Under the pieces are notes generated by a model. It was not told where the DNA came from, searched no databases, and saw nothing but the letters and a program-made list of their open reading frames with translations. The position numbers were made by a program, and so were the translations under genes. From Stenotrophomonas maltophilia (lineage in GTDB: Bacteria; Pseudomonadota; Gammaproteobacteria; Xanthomonadales; Xanthomonadaceae), in assembly GCF_002799245.1 (NCBI RefSeq), contig NZ_NEQV01000010.1, positions 1-64,000 on the forward strand: 64,000 nucleotides of DNA, given 5' to 3'. This document shows positions 36,761 through 48,477 of the stretch, one piece after another; the stretch's first letter is position 1; every line of letters starts with the position of its first letter.

Positions 36761-37492
36761 TCAATTCACCGAGAATTCGGCGCGGCAACCGCCATCCACC
36801 CATATCCCGTTGCGGTTCCAGCCCCAGGTACTGCCTTCCTCGCAGGGCGTGCTGGACAGCTGCTCGGAGACCACGGCGCCAACCGAGATGCTGGCACCGC
36901 AGAAACGCCGTTTCTTCGACTTCGATTCACAGGTCAGGCGGCGCGGCATGTCGACGAAGCGACCGTCCTCATCGGCCACCTCGAAATCGCCCTGGCAGCC
37001 ACGGCTGGTCCAGACCTCATTGCGCTTGTAGCCCCAGCCCTGCCCTTCACGGCACGGCAGCACCGACAACTGGCGCAGCAGGCGCACCGGCGCGCCATCG
37101 AGGCGTACCGGGCAACTCTGCGGACGGCCATTGGATTCGCAACGCACCACCCGGCGCACCAGGCGCTTGCCCGTGCCGTCAGCCGGCGGGGCAGCACCGG
37201 CCGCGCGACGGGCGCGGAACTCGGCACGACAGCCGAGGGTGACCCACACGCCACTGCGGTCGGTGCCCCACTCGCTGCCGCGGATGCAGCTGTTGCTGGA
37301 CAGCTGTCGCACCAGATCGACGCCGTTGGCAACCTCAATATCGCAGTGCACCCACCCCATGTCGCGTGATTCGCAGGTCACCACTTCATCGTCATAGCCC
37401 ACCTGCTGGGCCGACGCCGGCGACGGCAGCCAGGCACCCCAGAGCGCAATGGAGTACACCGGTGCAGCGACAACTGCGAACCACTTGAACAA
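36761..37492 (-). CDS. Exported DUF3011-like protein with three repeats
   Basis: A 243-residue protein with a signal peptide (about residues 1-28, ending ASAQ). The mature protein consists of three imperfect repeats of about 65 residues. Each has CES near its start, a second Cys, a (V/L)xRQLS or SEQLS step, and a Cys-rich WG-x-x-R-x-x-(V/I)W-x-x-x-GC motif. This is the DUF3011 architecture. Conserved Cys in each repeat suggest disulfides. Function unknown. Confidence 0.8.
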   Translation of the reverse strand: MFKWFAVVAAPVYSIALWGAWLPSPASAQQVGYDDEVVTCESRDMGWVHCDIEVANGVDLVRQLSSNSCIRGSEWGTDRSGVWVTLGCRAEFRARRAAGAAPPADGTGKRLVRRVVRCESNGRPQSCPVRLDGAPVRLLRQLSVLPCREGQGWGYKRNEVWTSRGCQGDFEVADEDGRFVDMPRRLTCESKSKKRRFCGASISVGAVVSEQLSSTPCEEGSTWGWNRNGIWVDGGCRAEFSVN

Positions 37493-37630
37493 AGCCTTCC
37501 CCAGCAGGAATGGATGAACTGCATGCCAGTGTCCGGCATTGGCCGTGATAAGAGCATCATCCCGCTTACCGACGCAAGCGCGCAGAACCCGTGTTTCGTT
37601 CAGCCTGAGATGTTCAGCAACGCGCGCTGG

Positions 37631-38587
37631 TCACGCGTGGGCGAAGTCGTAGGCCAGCACATCGGCGATGCGTGGCGTGCGGTTCATCGCCATCAGCAGG
37701 CGATCGACACCCACCGCCACGCCGGCACAGGCCGGCAGCGCTGGCAACGCCGCCAGCAGCGCCTCGTCCAGCGCCGGCTGTACCTGCCCACGGTCGTGGC
37801 GGCGCTGCTGGTCGCGCTGGAAACGGGCACGCTGTTCGGCGGCATCGTTCAGTTCGTGATAGCCGTTGGCCAGCTCCACTGCCCCCAGGTACAGCTCGAA
37901 GCGCTCGGCCAGCGGCGGCGTACCGGCACGGATGCGGGCCAGCGCGGCCTGGCTGGCCGGCCAGTCATGTACCACGGTCATCACCGCGTCATCGAAATGC
38001 GGCTGGATGTGGTGGGTCATCAACAGGTCCAGCCAGTCATCACGGGTCAATCCGACCGGATCGATGTGCACATCGCCAAGCGCGGCACGCAGCGCGGCTT
38101 CGTCGGCCTCGAACGGGTCCACGCCCACCTGCTGCTGGAACAGCTCGCGGTAACTCAGCACACGCAGGCTCGCACTGCGCCCGACCAGGGCCAGCGCCTG
38201 GCCGACCAGCTCGGCGGTTTCCTGCACCAGCCGATGGTGGTCCCAACCGACCCGGTACCACTCCAGCATGGTGAATTCGGGGTTGTGGCGGCCACCGGCC
38301 TCGCCATTGCGGAACACGCGGCCCAGTTCGTAGCAGTCGCCCACGCCCGCGGCGAGCAAGCGCTTGAGCGGATACTCGGGCGAGGTGCGCAACCAGCGAC
38401 GGCGCCCGCCCGCGTCGACATGGCCGCTGAAATCGGTGTGGAAGCTGTCGATGTTCGGCTCGGTGTTGCCGGCGACCGACAGGATCGGCGTTTCCACCTC
38501 CAGCACACCGCGCTCTGCGAAGAACCGGCGCACCAGCGCATTGAGCGCAGCACGCTGCTGCAGCGCGCGCAGCAGGGCATCGCTCAC
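37631..38587 (-). CDS. epmA: EF-P lysyl-lysine ligase EpmA
   Basis: A 318-residue protein of the class II lysyl-tRNA-synthetase-like family without the anticodon-binding domain, as expected for EpmA (GenX/PoxA). Class II motifs are visible: ERGVLEVETPILSVAGNTEPN, RTSPEYPLKRLL, NPEFTMLEWYRVG, and GVAVGVDRLLMAMN. It attaches beta-lysine to a conserved lysine of elongation factor P. It overlaps the downstream end of the GNAT gene by 4 bp. efp and epmB are not in the window. Confidence 0.94.
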   Translation of the reverse strand: MSDALLRALQQRAALNALVRRFFAERGVLEVETPILSVAGNTEPNIDSFHTDFSGHVDAGGRRRWLRTSPEYPLKRLLAAGVGDCYELGRVFRNGEAGGRHNPEFTMLEWYRVGWDHHRLVQETAELVGQALALVGRSASLRVLSYRELFQQQVGVDPFEADEAALRAALGDVHIDPVGLTRDDWLDLLMTHHIQPHFDDAVMTVVHDWPASQAALARIRAGTPPLAERFELYLGAVELANGYHELNDAAEQRARFQRDQQRRHDRGQVQPALDEALLAALPALPACAGVAVGVDRLLMAMNRTPRIADVLAYDFAHA

Positions 38588-39069
38588 AGGATGCCCTCCG
38601 GGCGCGGATGGTCCAGCGGCAGGGTCAGCAGGTCACGGGTGTCGTCGATGTAGCCACTGGCCAGGTACAGGCGGCGGGCCAGCTCGTTGTGGTGGTTCAC
38701 TTCCAGGCGCAGGCGGCTGACGCCACGGCCGCGCGCACGCTGCTCGCAGATGGCCAGCGCCTGCTTGCCACGGCCACGGCCACGCGCACGGTGGCTCAGG
38801 TACAGCTCGTCCAGCAGCATGAAGTGCCCGCCCTGCTCCAGGCTGAAGCCCATCGCGATCACCGCATACCCCACCACTTCACCGGCTTCATCCAGCCACA
38901 GCAGCACCTCGCCATTGCGCGGGTCGGCCAGCAGCGCATCGACACCACGGCGCACCCGCGCGTCATCGAAGTCGATCTTGTCTTCGGCATAGAACTCACG
39001 CATCAACGCGATCAGCAATTCCTCGTCGGCACGGCTGGCCAGGCGGAAATCCAGTGGGGCGGTCTGCAT
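38584..39069 (-). CDS. GNAT-family N-acetyltransferase
   Basis: A 161-residue protein; the start MQTAPLDF is chosen because AAAGGA lies about 7 bases upstream. An ATG at 39090 (MEYKGIP) is a weaker alternative. It shows the GNAT fold: VGYAVIAMG, LLDELYLSHRARGRGRGKQAL with the acetyl-CoA-binding R/Q-x-x-G-x-G/A motif, and LEVNHHNELARRLYLASGY. Substrate unknown. The gene overlaps epmA by 4 bp (ATGA), which implies translational coupling. Confidence 0.87.
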   Translation of the reverse strand: MQTAPLDFRLASRADEELLIALMREFYAEDKIDFDDARVRRGVDALLADPRNGEVLLWLDEAGEVVGYAVIAMGFSLEQGGHFMLLDELYLSHRARGRGRGKQALAICEQRARGRGVSRLRLEVNHHNELARRLYLASGYIDDTRDLLTLPLDHPRPEGIL

Positions 39070-39118
39070 CGGTATTCCTTTGTATTCCATGCCGGGTGCG
39101 AGGCACCCGGCGGGGTCA

Positions 39119-41617
<2,499 letters not shown>

Positions 41618-41670
41618 CTACCGCGCCCGGCCGTCAGGCCCTGTAACGCCCCCGCCATTGCAGCGTCGAG

Positions 41671-41804
41671 CCATGCCCGGCGGGCACTCCCCTGCTCTGG
41701 CAGGTGCCCACCACTTCCCCGCGATGGTAGGTGCCAACCACTCCCCCGCTATGGTAGGTGCCAACCACTTCTCCGCGATGGTAGGTGCCAACCTTGGTTG
41801 GCAC
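41671..41804 (+). repeat. 27-bp tandem array ending in an intact REP
   Basis: Units of exactly 27 bp start at 41698, 41725, 41752 and 41779, with a degenerate half unit before 41698. Each unit contains ggtaggtgccaacca, the 5' arm of a GTAG REP, followed by a cttctccgcga-like spacer. Only the last unit (41781-41804) goes on to the complementary arm, completing the palindrome gtaggtgccaacc / ggttggcac. The array looks like amplification of a REP head. Confidence 0.85.
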
Positions 41805-41810
41805 ATCTGC

Positions 41811-41833
41811 AGTCGAGCATGGCTCGACGCTAC
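41811..41833 (-). repeat. SMAG/REP element, inverted partner
   Basis: On the minus strand, GTAGCGTCGAGCC, centre, GCTCGACT. It faces the REP at 41781-41804 in the opposite orientation, forming a REP dimer. Confidence 0.75.
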
Positions 41834-41902
41834 AGAAAAACGGGCTTGCCGCCCATCTCCACCGGCGCTAGCGTGCGACGGCTGCCCCTCGGAATCCTGC
41901 CC

Positions 41903-43027
41903 GTGACCCTGCCTGCCTCCCGTCGACACTTCCTGCAACTGGCCGGTGCCGGCCTCGCCGTCGCCGGTAGCGGCCTGCCCTGGCCCGGCCAGGCCCAACC
42001 CGCGACAGCCGCCGCACCTGCCCCCGCTGAAGGCGCGGTGCTGCTGAACTTCAACGAATGCCCGTATGGCCCCTCGCCCGAAGCACAGCGGGCCGCGCGC
42101 GAGAGCATCGCCAGCTGCGGCCGCTACCGCTTCGCTCTGGCCGCACAGGTACGCGACGCCTTCATCGAGCAGGCACGCATTCCGGCCGACCACGTGCGCC
42201 TCTATCCGGGCTCCAGCGAACCGCTGAACCGCGCCGCGACGTTGTGGACCGGCCCGCAGGCGGGACTGGTGGTGGCCGACCCGACCTTCGAGACGCTGGG
42301 CGAGGTCGCCGCCGCACACGGTGCACACGTGCAGAAGGTGCCGCTGCGCGACGACGGCGCGCATGACCTGCGCGCAATGGTCGCTGCCGCGCACGCCCGC
42401 CCGACCGGGCTGCTGTACGTGTGCAATCCGAACAACCCGACCGGTTCGATCAGTCCACCGGATGAGCTCGCCTGGCTGCTGGCCCACAAGCCCACGTCCA
42501 CCCGCGTGCTGCTGGACGAGGCCTATCTGCAGTACAGCGAGCAGCCCAGCCTGATCGCGCAGGTGACGCAGCGCGATGACCTGATCGTGCTGCGTACATT
42601 CTCCAAGCTGTACGGCATGGCCGGCCTGCGCCTGGGCGTGGCCGCCGCACATCCCGATCGCCTGCGCGAACTGGCCAGCCTCGGCGACAACCCGCTGCCG
42701 GTCCCAGCGCTGGCAGCTGCGCTGGCCAGCCTTCGCGATCCGCAGTTGATCCCGCAGCGGCGGCTGCAGAATGCCAGGGTGCGGCAGGCCACCATCGCCT
42801 GGCTCGGCAAGCGTGGCTTCAGCTGCCTGCCATCGGAGGCGAACTGCTTCGTGGTCGACGTGCAACGCGACGGCAGCGCGTTCGCCAAGGCGCTGGCGGA
42901 GAACGGCGTGGTGATCGGGCGCAGCTGGCCGATCTGGCCGCAGCGCGTACGCGTAACGGTCGGTACCGAGGACGAGATGGCCGCGTTCCGCCGCGCGTTC
43001 GCGAAGGTGGCCGGCGTACCGGCCTGA
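41903..43027 (+). CDS. Tat-exported HisC-like PLP aminotransferase
   Basis: A 374-residue class I/II aminotransferase related to histidinol-phosphate aminotransferase. The start is GTG at 41903, giving a twin-arginine signal PASRRHFLQLAGAGLAVAGSG with six residues ahead of the arginines. An in-frame ATG at 41819 lies inside a REP and would give a 34-residue leader, so it is less likely. Catalytic parts are LLNFNECPYGPSP, YVCNPNNPTG, LLDEAYLQY and the PLP lysine K235 in TFSKLYGMAGLRLG. Export to the periplasm is unusual for this fold. It is inserted on the opposite strand between ligA and zipA with REP clusters on both sides. Confidence 0.82.
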   Translation: MTLPASRRHFLQLAGAGLAVAGSGLPWPGQAQPATAAAPAPAEGAVLLNFNECPYGPSPEAQRAARESIASCGRYRFALAAQVRDAFIEQARIPADHVRLYPGSSEPLNRAATLWTGPQAGLVVADPTFETLGEVAAAHGAHVQKVPLRDDGAHDLRAMVAAAHARPTGLLYVCNPNNPTGSISPPDELAWLLAHKPTSTRVLLDEAYLQYSEQPSLIAQVTQRDDLIVLRTFSKLYGMAGLRLGVAAAHPDRLRELASLGDNPLPVPALAAALASLRDPQLIPQRRLQNARVRQATIAWLGKRGFSCLPSEANCFVVDVQRDGSAFAKALAENGVVIGRSWPIWPQRVRVTVGTEDEMAAFRRAFAKVAGVPA

Positions 43028-43036
43028 CCCTGTTGG

Positions 43037-43060
43037 TGGGGGCGAACCTTGGTTCGCCCT
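43037..43060 (+). repeat. REP-like palindrome
   Basis: The palindrome ggcgaacc-ttggttcgcc lies at 43041-43058, only 10 bp after the HisC-like stop codon. It is the first of three in a row. Confidence 0.6.
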
Positions 43061-43083
43061 ATCCACGCATGGCGTGGATCTAC
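43061..43083 (-). repeat. SMAG/REP element
   Basis: On the minus strand, GTAGATCCACGCC, ATG centre, CGTGGAT: a textbook GTAG-headed REP. Confidence 0.75.
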
Positions 43084-43088
43084 TGTTG

Positions 43089-43112
43089 TGGGTGCCGACC
43101 GTTGGTCGGCAC
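43089..43112 (+). repeat. REP-like palindrome
   Basis: The palindrome gtgccgacc-g-ttggtcggcac, without a perfect GTAG head (gtgg). It is the third palindrome between the HisC-like and zipA genes and may also terminate transcription. Confidence 0.6.
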
Positions 43113-43127
43113 ACCGAAAAAATGCCG

Positions 43128-43868
43128 TTACCAGCGCGGGGTCTTTGTCAGCGGCGGCGCCTGGTGCTGGCGGTCGTAGGCGCGCAGCTCGTCACGGATG
43201 TGCGCGATGCGCTGGCGGCCCAGGGTGTTGCGGCTGTCATCCAGCACCACGCCGTCGAGCAGCTCGGCCATGCGCTGCACGGTCGGCAGCATCTTTTCCC
43301 AGGCGTCCAGTGCGGTCAGCGGCGCCGGCAGGGTCAGGAAGAAGGCGATGGCCGGGGTTTCCATGGCACGGATGTTGGCCATGTCGAAGCTGCCCGGCTT
43401 CATGATGCTGGCCATCGAGAAGATCGGCCCGCGCTCGGGGTGGCCTTCCACCAGGCGGTGGAACACGTTCATGTGGCCGAACACCAGGCCGGTCTTCTCG
43501 GCCGCCACCACGATGTCTTCGCCGCGCAGCTGCTCGCCGGCCCGCGCGGCCACGAACAGCGAGACGATCTTGTCGAAATCCTGGGTGGCGCGCTTGCCAA
43601 GATCGCTGGCCGCGCCCGGGTCGGTGTCGGCCAGGCCAAGTTCGGCCTGCTCGCCTTCGCCGCCCATGCCCGGCTCGACGCGGCCATCGGCCACGACAAC
43701 GCCGTCCTCGCCCAGCACCGGTTCGCGGCGCTCGCCACTGGTCGGTTCCGCGCTTTCCACGCGGCGCCCCTGGGGCTTCTTCTTCGGACGGCCAAACAGG
43801 AAGATCGCGGCGATCAACAGCAGGCCGGCGGCCAGGATGCCGATGCGCAACAGTGCCGTGTCGGACAT
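43128..43868 (-). CDS. zipA: Cell division protein ZipA
   Basis: A 246-residue protein with a single N-terminal membrane anchor (about residues 7-26) followed by KKKPQGRR, then an acidic/Gly-rich linker (about 33-95). The C-terminal globular domain (about 105-240: KIVSLFVAARAGEQLRGEDIVVAAEKTGLVFGHMNVFHR...) is the FtsZ-binding domain. It tethers FtsZ to the membrane in the divisome. It follows smc at 46 bp on the same strand. Confidence 0.93.
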   Translation of the reverse strand: MSDTALLRIGILAAGLLLIAAIFLFGRPKKKPQGRRVESAEPTSGERREPVLGEDGVVVADGRVEPGMGGEGEQAELGLADTDPGAASDLGKRATQDFDKIVSLFVAARAGEQLRGEDIVVAAEKTGLVFGHMNVFHRLVEGHPERGPIFSMASIMKPGSFDMANIRAMETPAIAFFLTLPAPLTALDAWEKMLPTVQRMAELLDGVVLDDSRNTLGRQRIAHIRDELRAYDRQHQAPPLTKTPRW

Positions 43869-43914
43869 TCGATAGGTTCTCCGGCTAGTTCATTCAGGTA
43901 ATTAGGATGGCACG

Positions 43915-46900
43915 TCAGGCCGCGCCCGCCAATCGCGCGGCTTCTTCGAGGTCCACGCTGACCAGGCGGCTGACGCCCGGCTCGCGCATGGTCACCCCCG
44001 ACAGCTGGTGCGCCGCTTCCATCGTCGCCTTGTTGTGGCTGACGAACAGGAACTGCACCTTCTCGCTCATCTCCTTGACCATGTTGGCCAGGCGGCCGAC
44101 GTTGGCTTCGTCCAGCGGCGCGTCCACCTCGTCCAGCAGGCAGAACGGCGCGGGATTCAACTGGAAGATGGCGAACACCAGCGCCACCGCGGTCATCGCC
44201 TTCTCGCCGCCGGACAGCAGCGAGATGCTGGACACGCGCTTGCCCGGCGGGCGCGCCATGATGGTCACACCGGTGTCGAGCAGGTCTTCACCGGTCAGTT
44301 CCAGGTAGGCGTGGCCGCCACCGAACAGGCGCGGATACAGGGCCTGGACGCCGGCGTTGACGCGGTCGAAGGTGTCCTTGAAACGGCCGCGGGTCTCGCG
44401 GTCGATCTTGCGGATGGCATCCTCAAGTGTTTCCAGCGCGGTGGTCAGGTCGGTGTGCTGCGAATCCAGGTAGTCCGAACGCTGCGAAGCCTCGCCGTAT
44501 TCGTGGATGGCGGCCAGGTTGACCGGCTCCAGCCGGAGCATGCGGCCATCGATCTGGTGCACGGCCTGCTCCCAGTCGCCCAGGCGGGCGTCCCCGGGCA
44601 GTGCGTTGAGCACGTCCTGCAGCACGAAACCAGCCTTCTCCACCGCGCCCTGCAGGGTATCCGCGCTGAGCACCAGTGCCTGCTGGTCCAGCTTCCGCTG
44701 CGAAATACGCTCGCGCTGGGCCAGTGCCTGTTCATCGCGCTGGTGGCGGGTCTGTTCGTAATTGCGCAGCTCGGCGTCGATGCCGTCCAGCAGCGTGCGC
44801 GCCTCGGTCAGCACGCGGTCGGCCCGCACGCGTTCTTCCAGCGCATTCTGGTGCTCGGCCTGCAGCGATTCGACCGGCGAATCACCTTCATCCAGCTGCG
44901 AATGCAGCTCGCCGAGGCGCGAATCCAGCTGCCCGCGCTGGGTACCCATGCGCTCCAACGCCTGGCTCAACGAGGCCAGCTGCGCACGCTGCGATTCCAG
45001 GGTCAGGGCCAGGGAGTGCGAGCGTTCGCGCACCGCGCGTGCGGCGTCGCGGGCCAGGTCGCGCGCCTCGGTCAACTGGCGGCGTTCACCCTCCAGCCGC
45101 TGCCGGGTCGATTCCAGGTCACCCATGCTGCTGACCGCGATCTCCAACCGCGAGCGCGCTTCACGCGCCTGCTCGTTGTTGGCTTCCAGCGTTTCCTGCA
45201 ACTGCTTCAGCTCGCCTTCGATGCGGTCGATGCGCGTGCGTGCCGCCTCCACCTTGCCCTGCTGGCCCTGCAGCTGGCCAGCCAGCTCGGACACCGCACG
45301 GTGGGCCTGGTACAGCGCACGCTGCGCGTCTTCACGCTGCTGTTCGGCTGCCTGCAGCTGCTCGCGGAACCCGCCCAGCTGCTCTTCCAGTTCCGCTTCG
45401 CGGTCCTGCAACTGCTCGATCTGCTCACGCAGTTCGTTGATCTCACGTTCGCGCAGCAGTGCACCCTGCTGGGCCGCACCGGAGCGCGATACGCGCAGCC
45501 AGCCCTGGCCTAGGCGCTCGCCGCTCCGGGTGATGATCGAATCGCCTTCCGGAAGGCTGCCCTGCAGGGCCTTCGCCTCGGACAGGTCCGTGGCAGCGTG
45601 CAGGTGCGCCAGCAGGCGACGGATCGCCGCCGGGCCGCGCACGCGTGCGGCCAGCGAAGTCGGTGCAACCTTGACGTCGGCAGCCGCGCCGTCGACCAGC
45701 GCAATGTGGCCGTCACCGAGTTCGCCGAGGGCGTCGACCAGGCTGGCCGGGTCATCGACCAGCACGCCTTCGATCAATTGGCCGAGCGCGCTTTCCACCG
45801 CGTTCTCCCAGCCGGCATCAACGTCCAGGCGCTCACCGACACGCGCTGCGGAATCCAGCCCGCGCGCCTTCAGCCACGCGACCGCCGCGCCCTGCTCCTG
45901 GCCCAGCGCGGCCTGCTGCAGGGTTTCCAGCGAGGCCAGGCGACCGCGCAGGCCGTTGGCCTGCTTGCGCAGTTCGGCCAGTTCGTTCTGGCCATTGCGC
46001 TGCTGCTCCTGCACCGCCGCCACGCCCTGCTTGCGCAGCTCGACGTCTTCGCTCAATTCATCCAGCGCGGTCTTCTGCGTGTCGTGCTGCAGGTGCAGCT
46101 GCTCGAACGCTTCTTCCAGCGCGTCCACGTCCAGACCTGCGCGCTCGGCGGCCAGGGCCTCGCGACGCCGGTCGGCATCGAGGATCTGCTTGTCCAGGTA
46201 GTCCACGCGCGTGCGCTCGACATCGCCGGCGCGCGAGGCTTCCGAACTCTGCGAGGTGTGCTGTTCCCAGCGCTGCTGCCAGCTGGTCAGCCGGTCTTCG
46301 GCCTCACGCAGGCTTTCCTGCTTGATCTCGTTCTCTTCCTGCAGCTCTTCCAGCTGCGGGGTGGCGGCCTCCACCGCCTCGCGCAGCACCATCAGCTTGG
46401 CCTCGTCACCGCTGATGTGCTGGCCCAGTTCGGCCAGCGCCTGGCGGGTCTCGTCGCGCGCCTTGTGCAGGCGCTGCGACAGTTCGCGCTGATGCTGGAT
46501 CTGCTGCTCCAGCCGCGCCAGCGTGCTGCCGACCTGATAGACGGCGGCCTGCGCGGTGTTGAGCGCGTCGGCGGCCTCTTCGCGACGCACGCGCGAGGTC
46601 TCGATGCGGGCCTCGGCGTCACGCTGATCGGCGATCAGCTGCTGCAGCCTGGTTTCTTCCTGCGACAGCCCTTCGCGCAGCTTCGACAGGCGCCCGTCCA
46701 GACCACGGAATTCCAGCGCCTTCCACTCGGCGTCCTTGACCCGGCGCTCTTCCTGCAGCGCCTGGTACTGCTCGGCCTGCCTGGCCTGGCGCTTGAGATG
46801 CTCCAGCTGCTTGCTGATCTCGTCGCGCAGGTCGCCCAGCCGGTCCAGGTTCTCACGGGTGTGGCGGATGCGGGTCTCGGTTTCCTTGCGGCGCTCCTTG

Positions 46901-47418
46901 TACTTGGAGATGCCGGCCGCCTCTTCCAGGTACACGCGCAGGTCTTCCGGGCGCGCCTCGATGATCTGGCTGATCATGCCCTGCTCGATGATCGAGTAGC
47001 TGCGCGGGCCCAGGCCGGTGCCGAGGAACAGATCGGTGATGTCGCGGCGACGGCACTTGGTGCCGTTGAGGTAATAGTTGCTGGTGCCGTCGCGGCTCAC
47101 CGTGCGCTTGACCGAGATTTCGTTGAACGAGGCGTACTCGCCCGAGATCGTATGGTCGGAGTTGTCGAAGATCAGCTCGACGGTGGCCTGCGAGACCGGC
47201 TTGCGGGCATTGGACCCGGAGAAGATCACATCGGTCAGCGAGTCGCCACGCAGACGGCTGGCCGAACTCTCGCCCATGACCCAGCGCACGGCGTCGATGA
47301 TGTTCGACTTGCCGCAGCCATTGGGCCCCACCACGCCGGTCATGTTGGTCGGCAGATGCAGGGTGGTCGGATCGACGAACGACTTGAAGCCGGACAGCTT
47401 GATCGTGGAAAGACGCAT
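43915..47418 (-). CDS. smc: Chromosome partition protein SMC
   Basis: A 1167-residue SMC. Walker A is GPNGCGKSNIIDAVRWVMGE (about residues 32-51). Coiled coils of several hundred residues flank a hinge domain (about 500-640, with Gly-rich GDGHIALVDGAAADVKV). The ABC signature LLSGGEKAM and Walker B FCLLDEVDAPLDEANV are in the C-terminal head. It compacts and segregates the chromosome with ScpA/ScpB, which are not in the window. It heads the smc-zipA-ligA group. Confidence 0.97.
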   Translation of the reverse strand: MRLSTIKLSGFKSFVDPTTLHLPTNMTGVVGPNGCGKSNIIDAVRWVMGESSASRLRGDSLTDVIFSGSNARKPVSQATVELIFDNSDHTISGEYASFNEISVKRTVSRDGTSNYYLNGTKCRRRDITDLFLGTGLGPRSYSIIEQGMISQIIEARPEDLRVYLEEAAGISKYKERRKETETRIRHTRENLDRLGDLRDEISKQLEHLKRQARQAEQYQALQEERRVKDAEWKALEFRGLDGRLSKLREGLSQEETRLQQLIADQRDAEARIETSRVRREEAADALNTAQAAVYQVGSTLARLEQQIQHQRELSQRLHKARDETRQALAELGQHISGDEAKLMVLREAVEAATPQLEELQEENEIKQESLREAEDRLTSWQQRWEQHTSQSSEASRAGDVERTRVDYLDKQILDADRRREALAAERAGLDVDALEEAFEQLHLQHDTQKTALDELSEDVELRKQGVAAVQEQQRNGQNELAELRKQANGLRGRLASLETLQQAALGQEQGAAVAWLKARGLDSAARVGERLDVDAGWENAVESALGQLIEGVLVDDPASLVDALGELGDGHIALVDGAAADVKVAPTSLAARVRGPAAIRRLLAHLHAATDLSEAKALQGSLPEGDSIITRSGERLGQGWLRVSRSGAAQQGALLREREINELREQIEQLQDREAELEEQLGGFREQLQAAEQQREDAQRALYQAHRAVSELAGQLQGQQGKVEAARTRIDRIEGELKQLQETLEANNEQAREARSRLEIAVSSMGDLESTRQRLEGERRQLTEARDLARDAARAVRERSHSLALTLESQRAQLASLSQALERMGTQRGQLDSRLGELHSQLDEGDSPVESLQAEHQNALEERVRADRVLTEARTLLDGIDAELRNYEQTRHQRDEQALAQRERISQRKLDQQALVLSADTLQGAVEKAGFVLQDVLNALPGDARLGDWEQAVHQIDGRMLRLEPVNLAAIHEYGEASQRSDYLDSQHTDLTTALETLEDAIRKIDRETRGRFKDTFDRVNAGVQALYPRLFGGGHAYLELTGEDLLDTGVTIMARPPGKRVSSISLLSGGEKAMTAVALVFAIFQLNPAPFCLLDEVDAPLDEANVGRLANMVKEMSEKVQFLFVSHNKATMEAAHQLSGVTMREPGVSRLVSVDLEEAARLAGAA

Positions 47419-47614
47419 AGGGGTTCCGGACTGGGGCCGGCAAGCGGCCTGCGTTTACCCTCCAAGTCATTGATCCTGTTGGGATCGATGCCCGTGGAAC
47501 GGGTGTGACGCCCTGAGTATACCGATGTGGCCGTGTTCTACGAATGGGCGTGGAACATTGTCCAGCCCCACGCCGGCAGCCGGACGTGGCCCGGCACCAC
47601 CAAACGGAGCCATA

Positions 47615-47646
47615 AAACAAAACGGGCACCCTCGCGGGCGCCCGTT
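47615..47646 (-). terminator. Rho-independent terminator of rpsF-rpsR-rplI
   Basis: On the minus strand an 11-bp stem AACGGGCGCCC / GGGTGCCCGTT (one G-U pair) with a 4-base loop is followed by TTGTTTTATGG, a real T-run. It lies about 30 bp beyond the rplI stop codon. Confidence 0.9.
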
Positions 47647-47677
47647 CTGCGGTGATTCCAGGCCTTTCGGCGCGGGA

Positions 47678-48130
47678 TCAGGCCTTTTCGGCTTCAACCA
47701 CAACCTTGACGGTGGTTTCAACGTCGGCGTGCAGGTGCACCAGGACGTCGTACTCACCGATGTTGCGGAAGGCGCCTTCGCCCAGGATGACTTCGCTCTT
47801 GCTGACCGGCAGGCCGGCGGCGGTGAAGGCATCGGCGATTTCGCGGGCGCCGACCGAGCCGTACAGCTTGCCTTCGGTCGAAGCATTGGCGGCGATGGTC
47901 ACGCTCGCGCCTTCCAGCTTGGCCTTGCGGGCATCAGCGTCGGCGTGGATGGCCTGGGCCTTGGCTTCGTATTCGGCGCGCTTGGCTTCGAACTCGGCCT
48001 TGTTGCTCTCGGTGGCCGGAACGGCCTTGCCCTGCGGCACGAGGAAGTTACGGCCGTAGCCCGGCTTCACGTCGACCAGGTCGCCCAGGTTGCCGAGGTT
48101 GGTGACTTTCTGCAGGAGGATCAGCTGCAT
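47678..48130 (-). CDS. rplI: 50S ribosomal protein L9
   Basis: A 150-residue L9. The N-terminal RNA-binding domain [36 protein letters not shown] is followed by a long connecting helix ([31 protein letters not shown]) and the C-terminal domain. It is the last gene of the S6-S18-L9 operon, with a T-run terminator behind it. 105 bp separate it from rpsR. Confidence 0.97.
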   Translation of the reverse strand: MQLILLQKVTNLGNLGDLVDVKPGYGRNFLVPQGKAVPATESNKAEFEAKRAEYEAKAQAIHADADARKAKLEGASVTIAANASTEGKLYGSVGAREIADAFTAAGLPVSKSEVILGEGAFRNIGEYDVLVHLHADVETTVKVVVEAEKA

Positions 48131-48235
48131 GGTATTGCTCCAGATGAGTTATTCGTTAGCGAGGCGATGCCCCGCAACAAAGGCTGTCCGAATAGCTGGC
48201 ACAGCGGGGGCGGCACCGGGCCGCCCCGCCGGGCA

Positions 48236-48466
48236 TCAGACGTCGTGGTTGTCGGTGTACGGGATCAGGGCCAGGAAGCGAGCGCGCTTGACGGCGGTCG
48301 CCAGCTGACGCTGGTACTTCGACTTGGTACCGGTGACGCGGCTCGGCACGATCTTGCCGTTCTCGGTCAGGTACTGGCGCAGGGTGTTGAGATCCTTGTA
48401 GTCGATCTCCTTCACACCTTCAGCCGTGAACTTGCAGAACTTGCGGCGACGGAAGAACTTGGACAT
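48236..48466 (-). CDS. rpsR: 30S ribosomal protein S18
   Basis: A 76-residue S18, [70 protein letters not shown]. It is complete, with the usual basic N-terminus and [14 protein letters not shown] signature. It binds S6 in the 30S platform. Spaced 11 bp after rpsF. Confidence 0.98.
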   Translation of the reverse strand: MSKFFRRRKFCKFTAEGVKEIDYKDLNTLRQYLTENGKIVPSRVTGTKSKYQRQLATAVKRARFLALIPYTDNHDV

Positions 48467-48477
48467 GGGAAGGCTCC

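Noticed and set aside
41671-41804. Possible CRISPR array
   Set aside because: Units are contiguous with no unique spacers and no cas genes are near.
45598-47508. Long frame antisense to smc
   Set aside because: Same reason: a shadow of the well-conserved smc gene.
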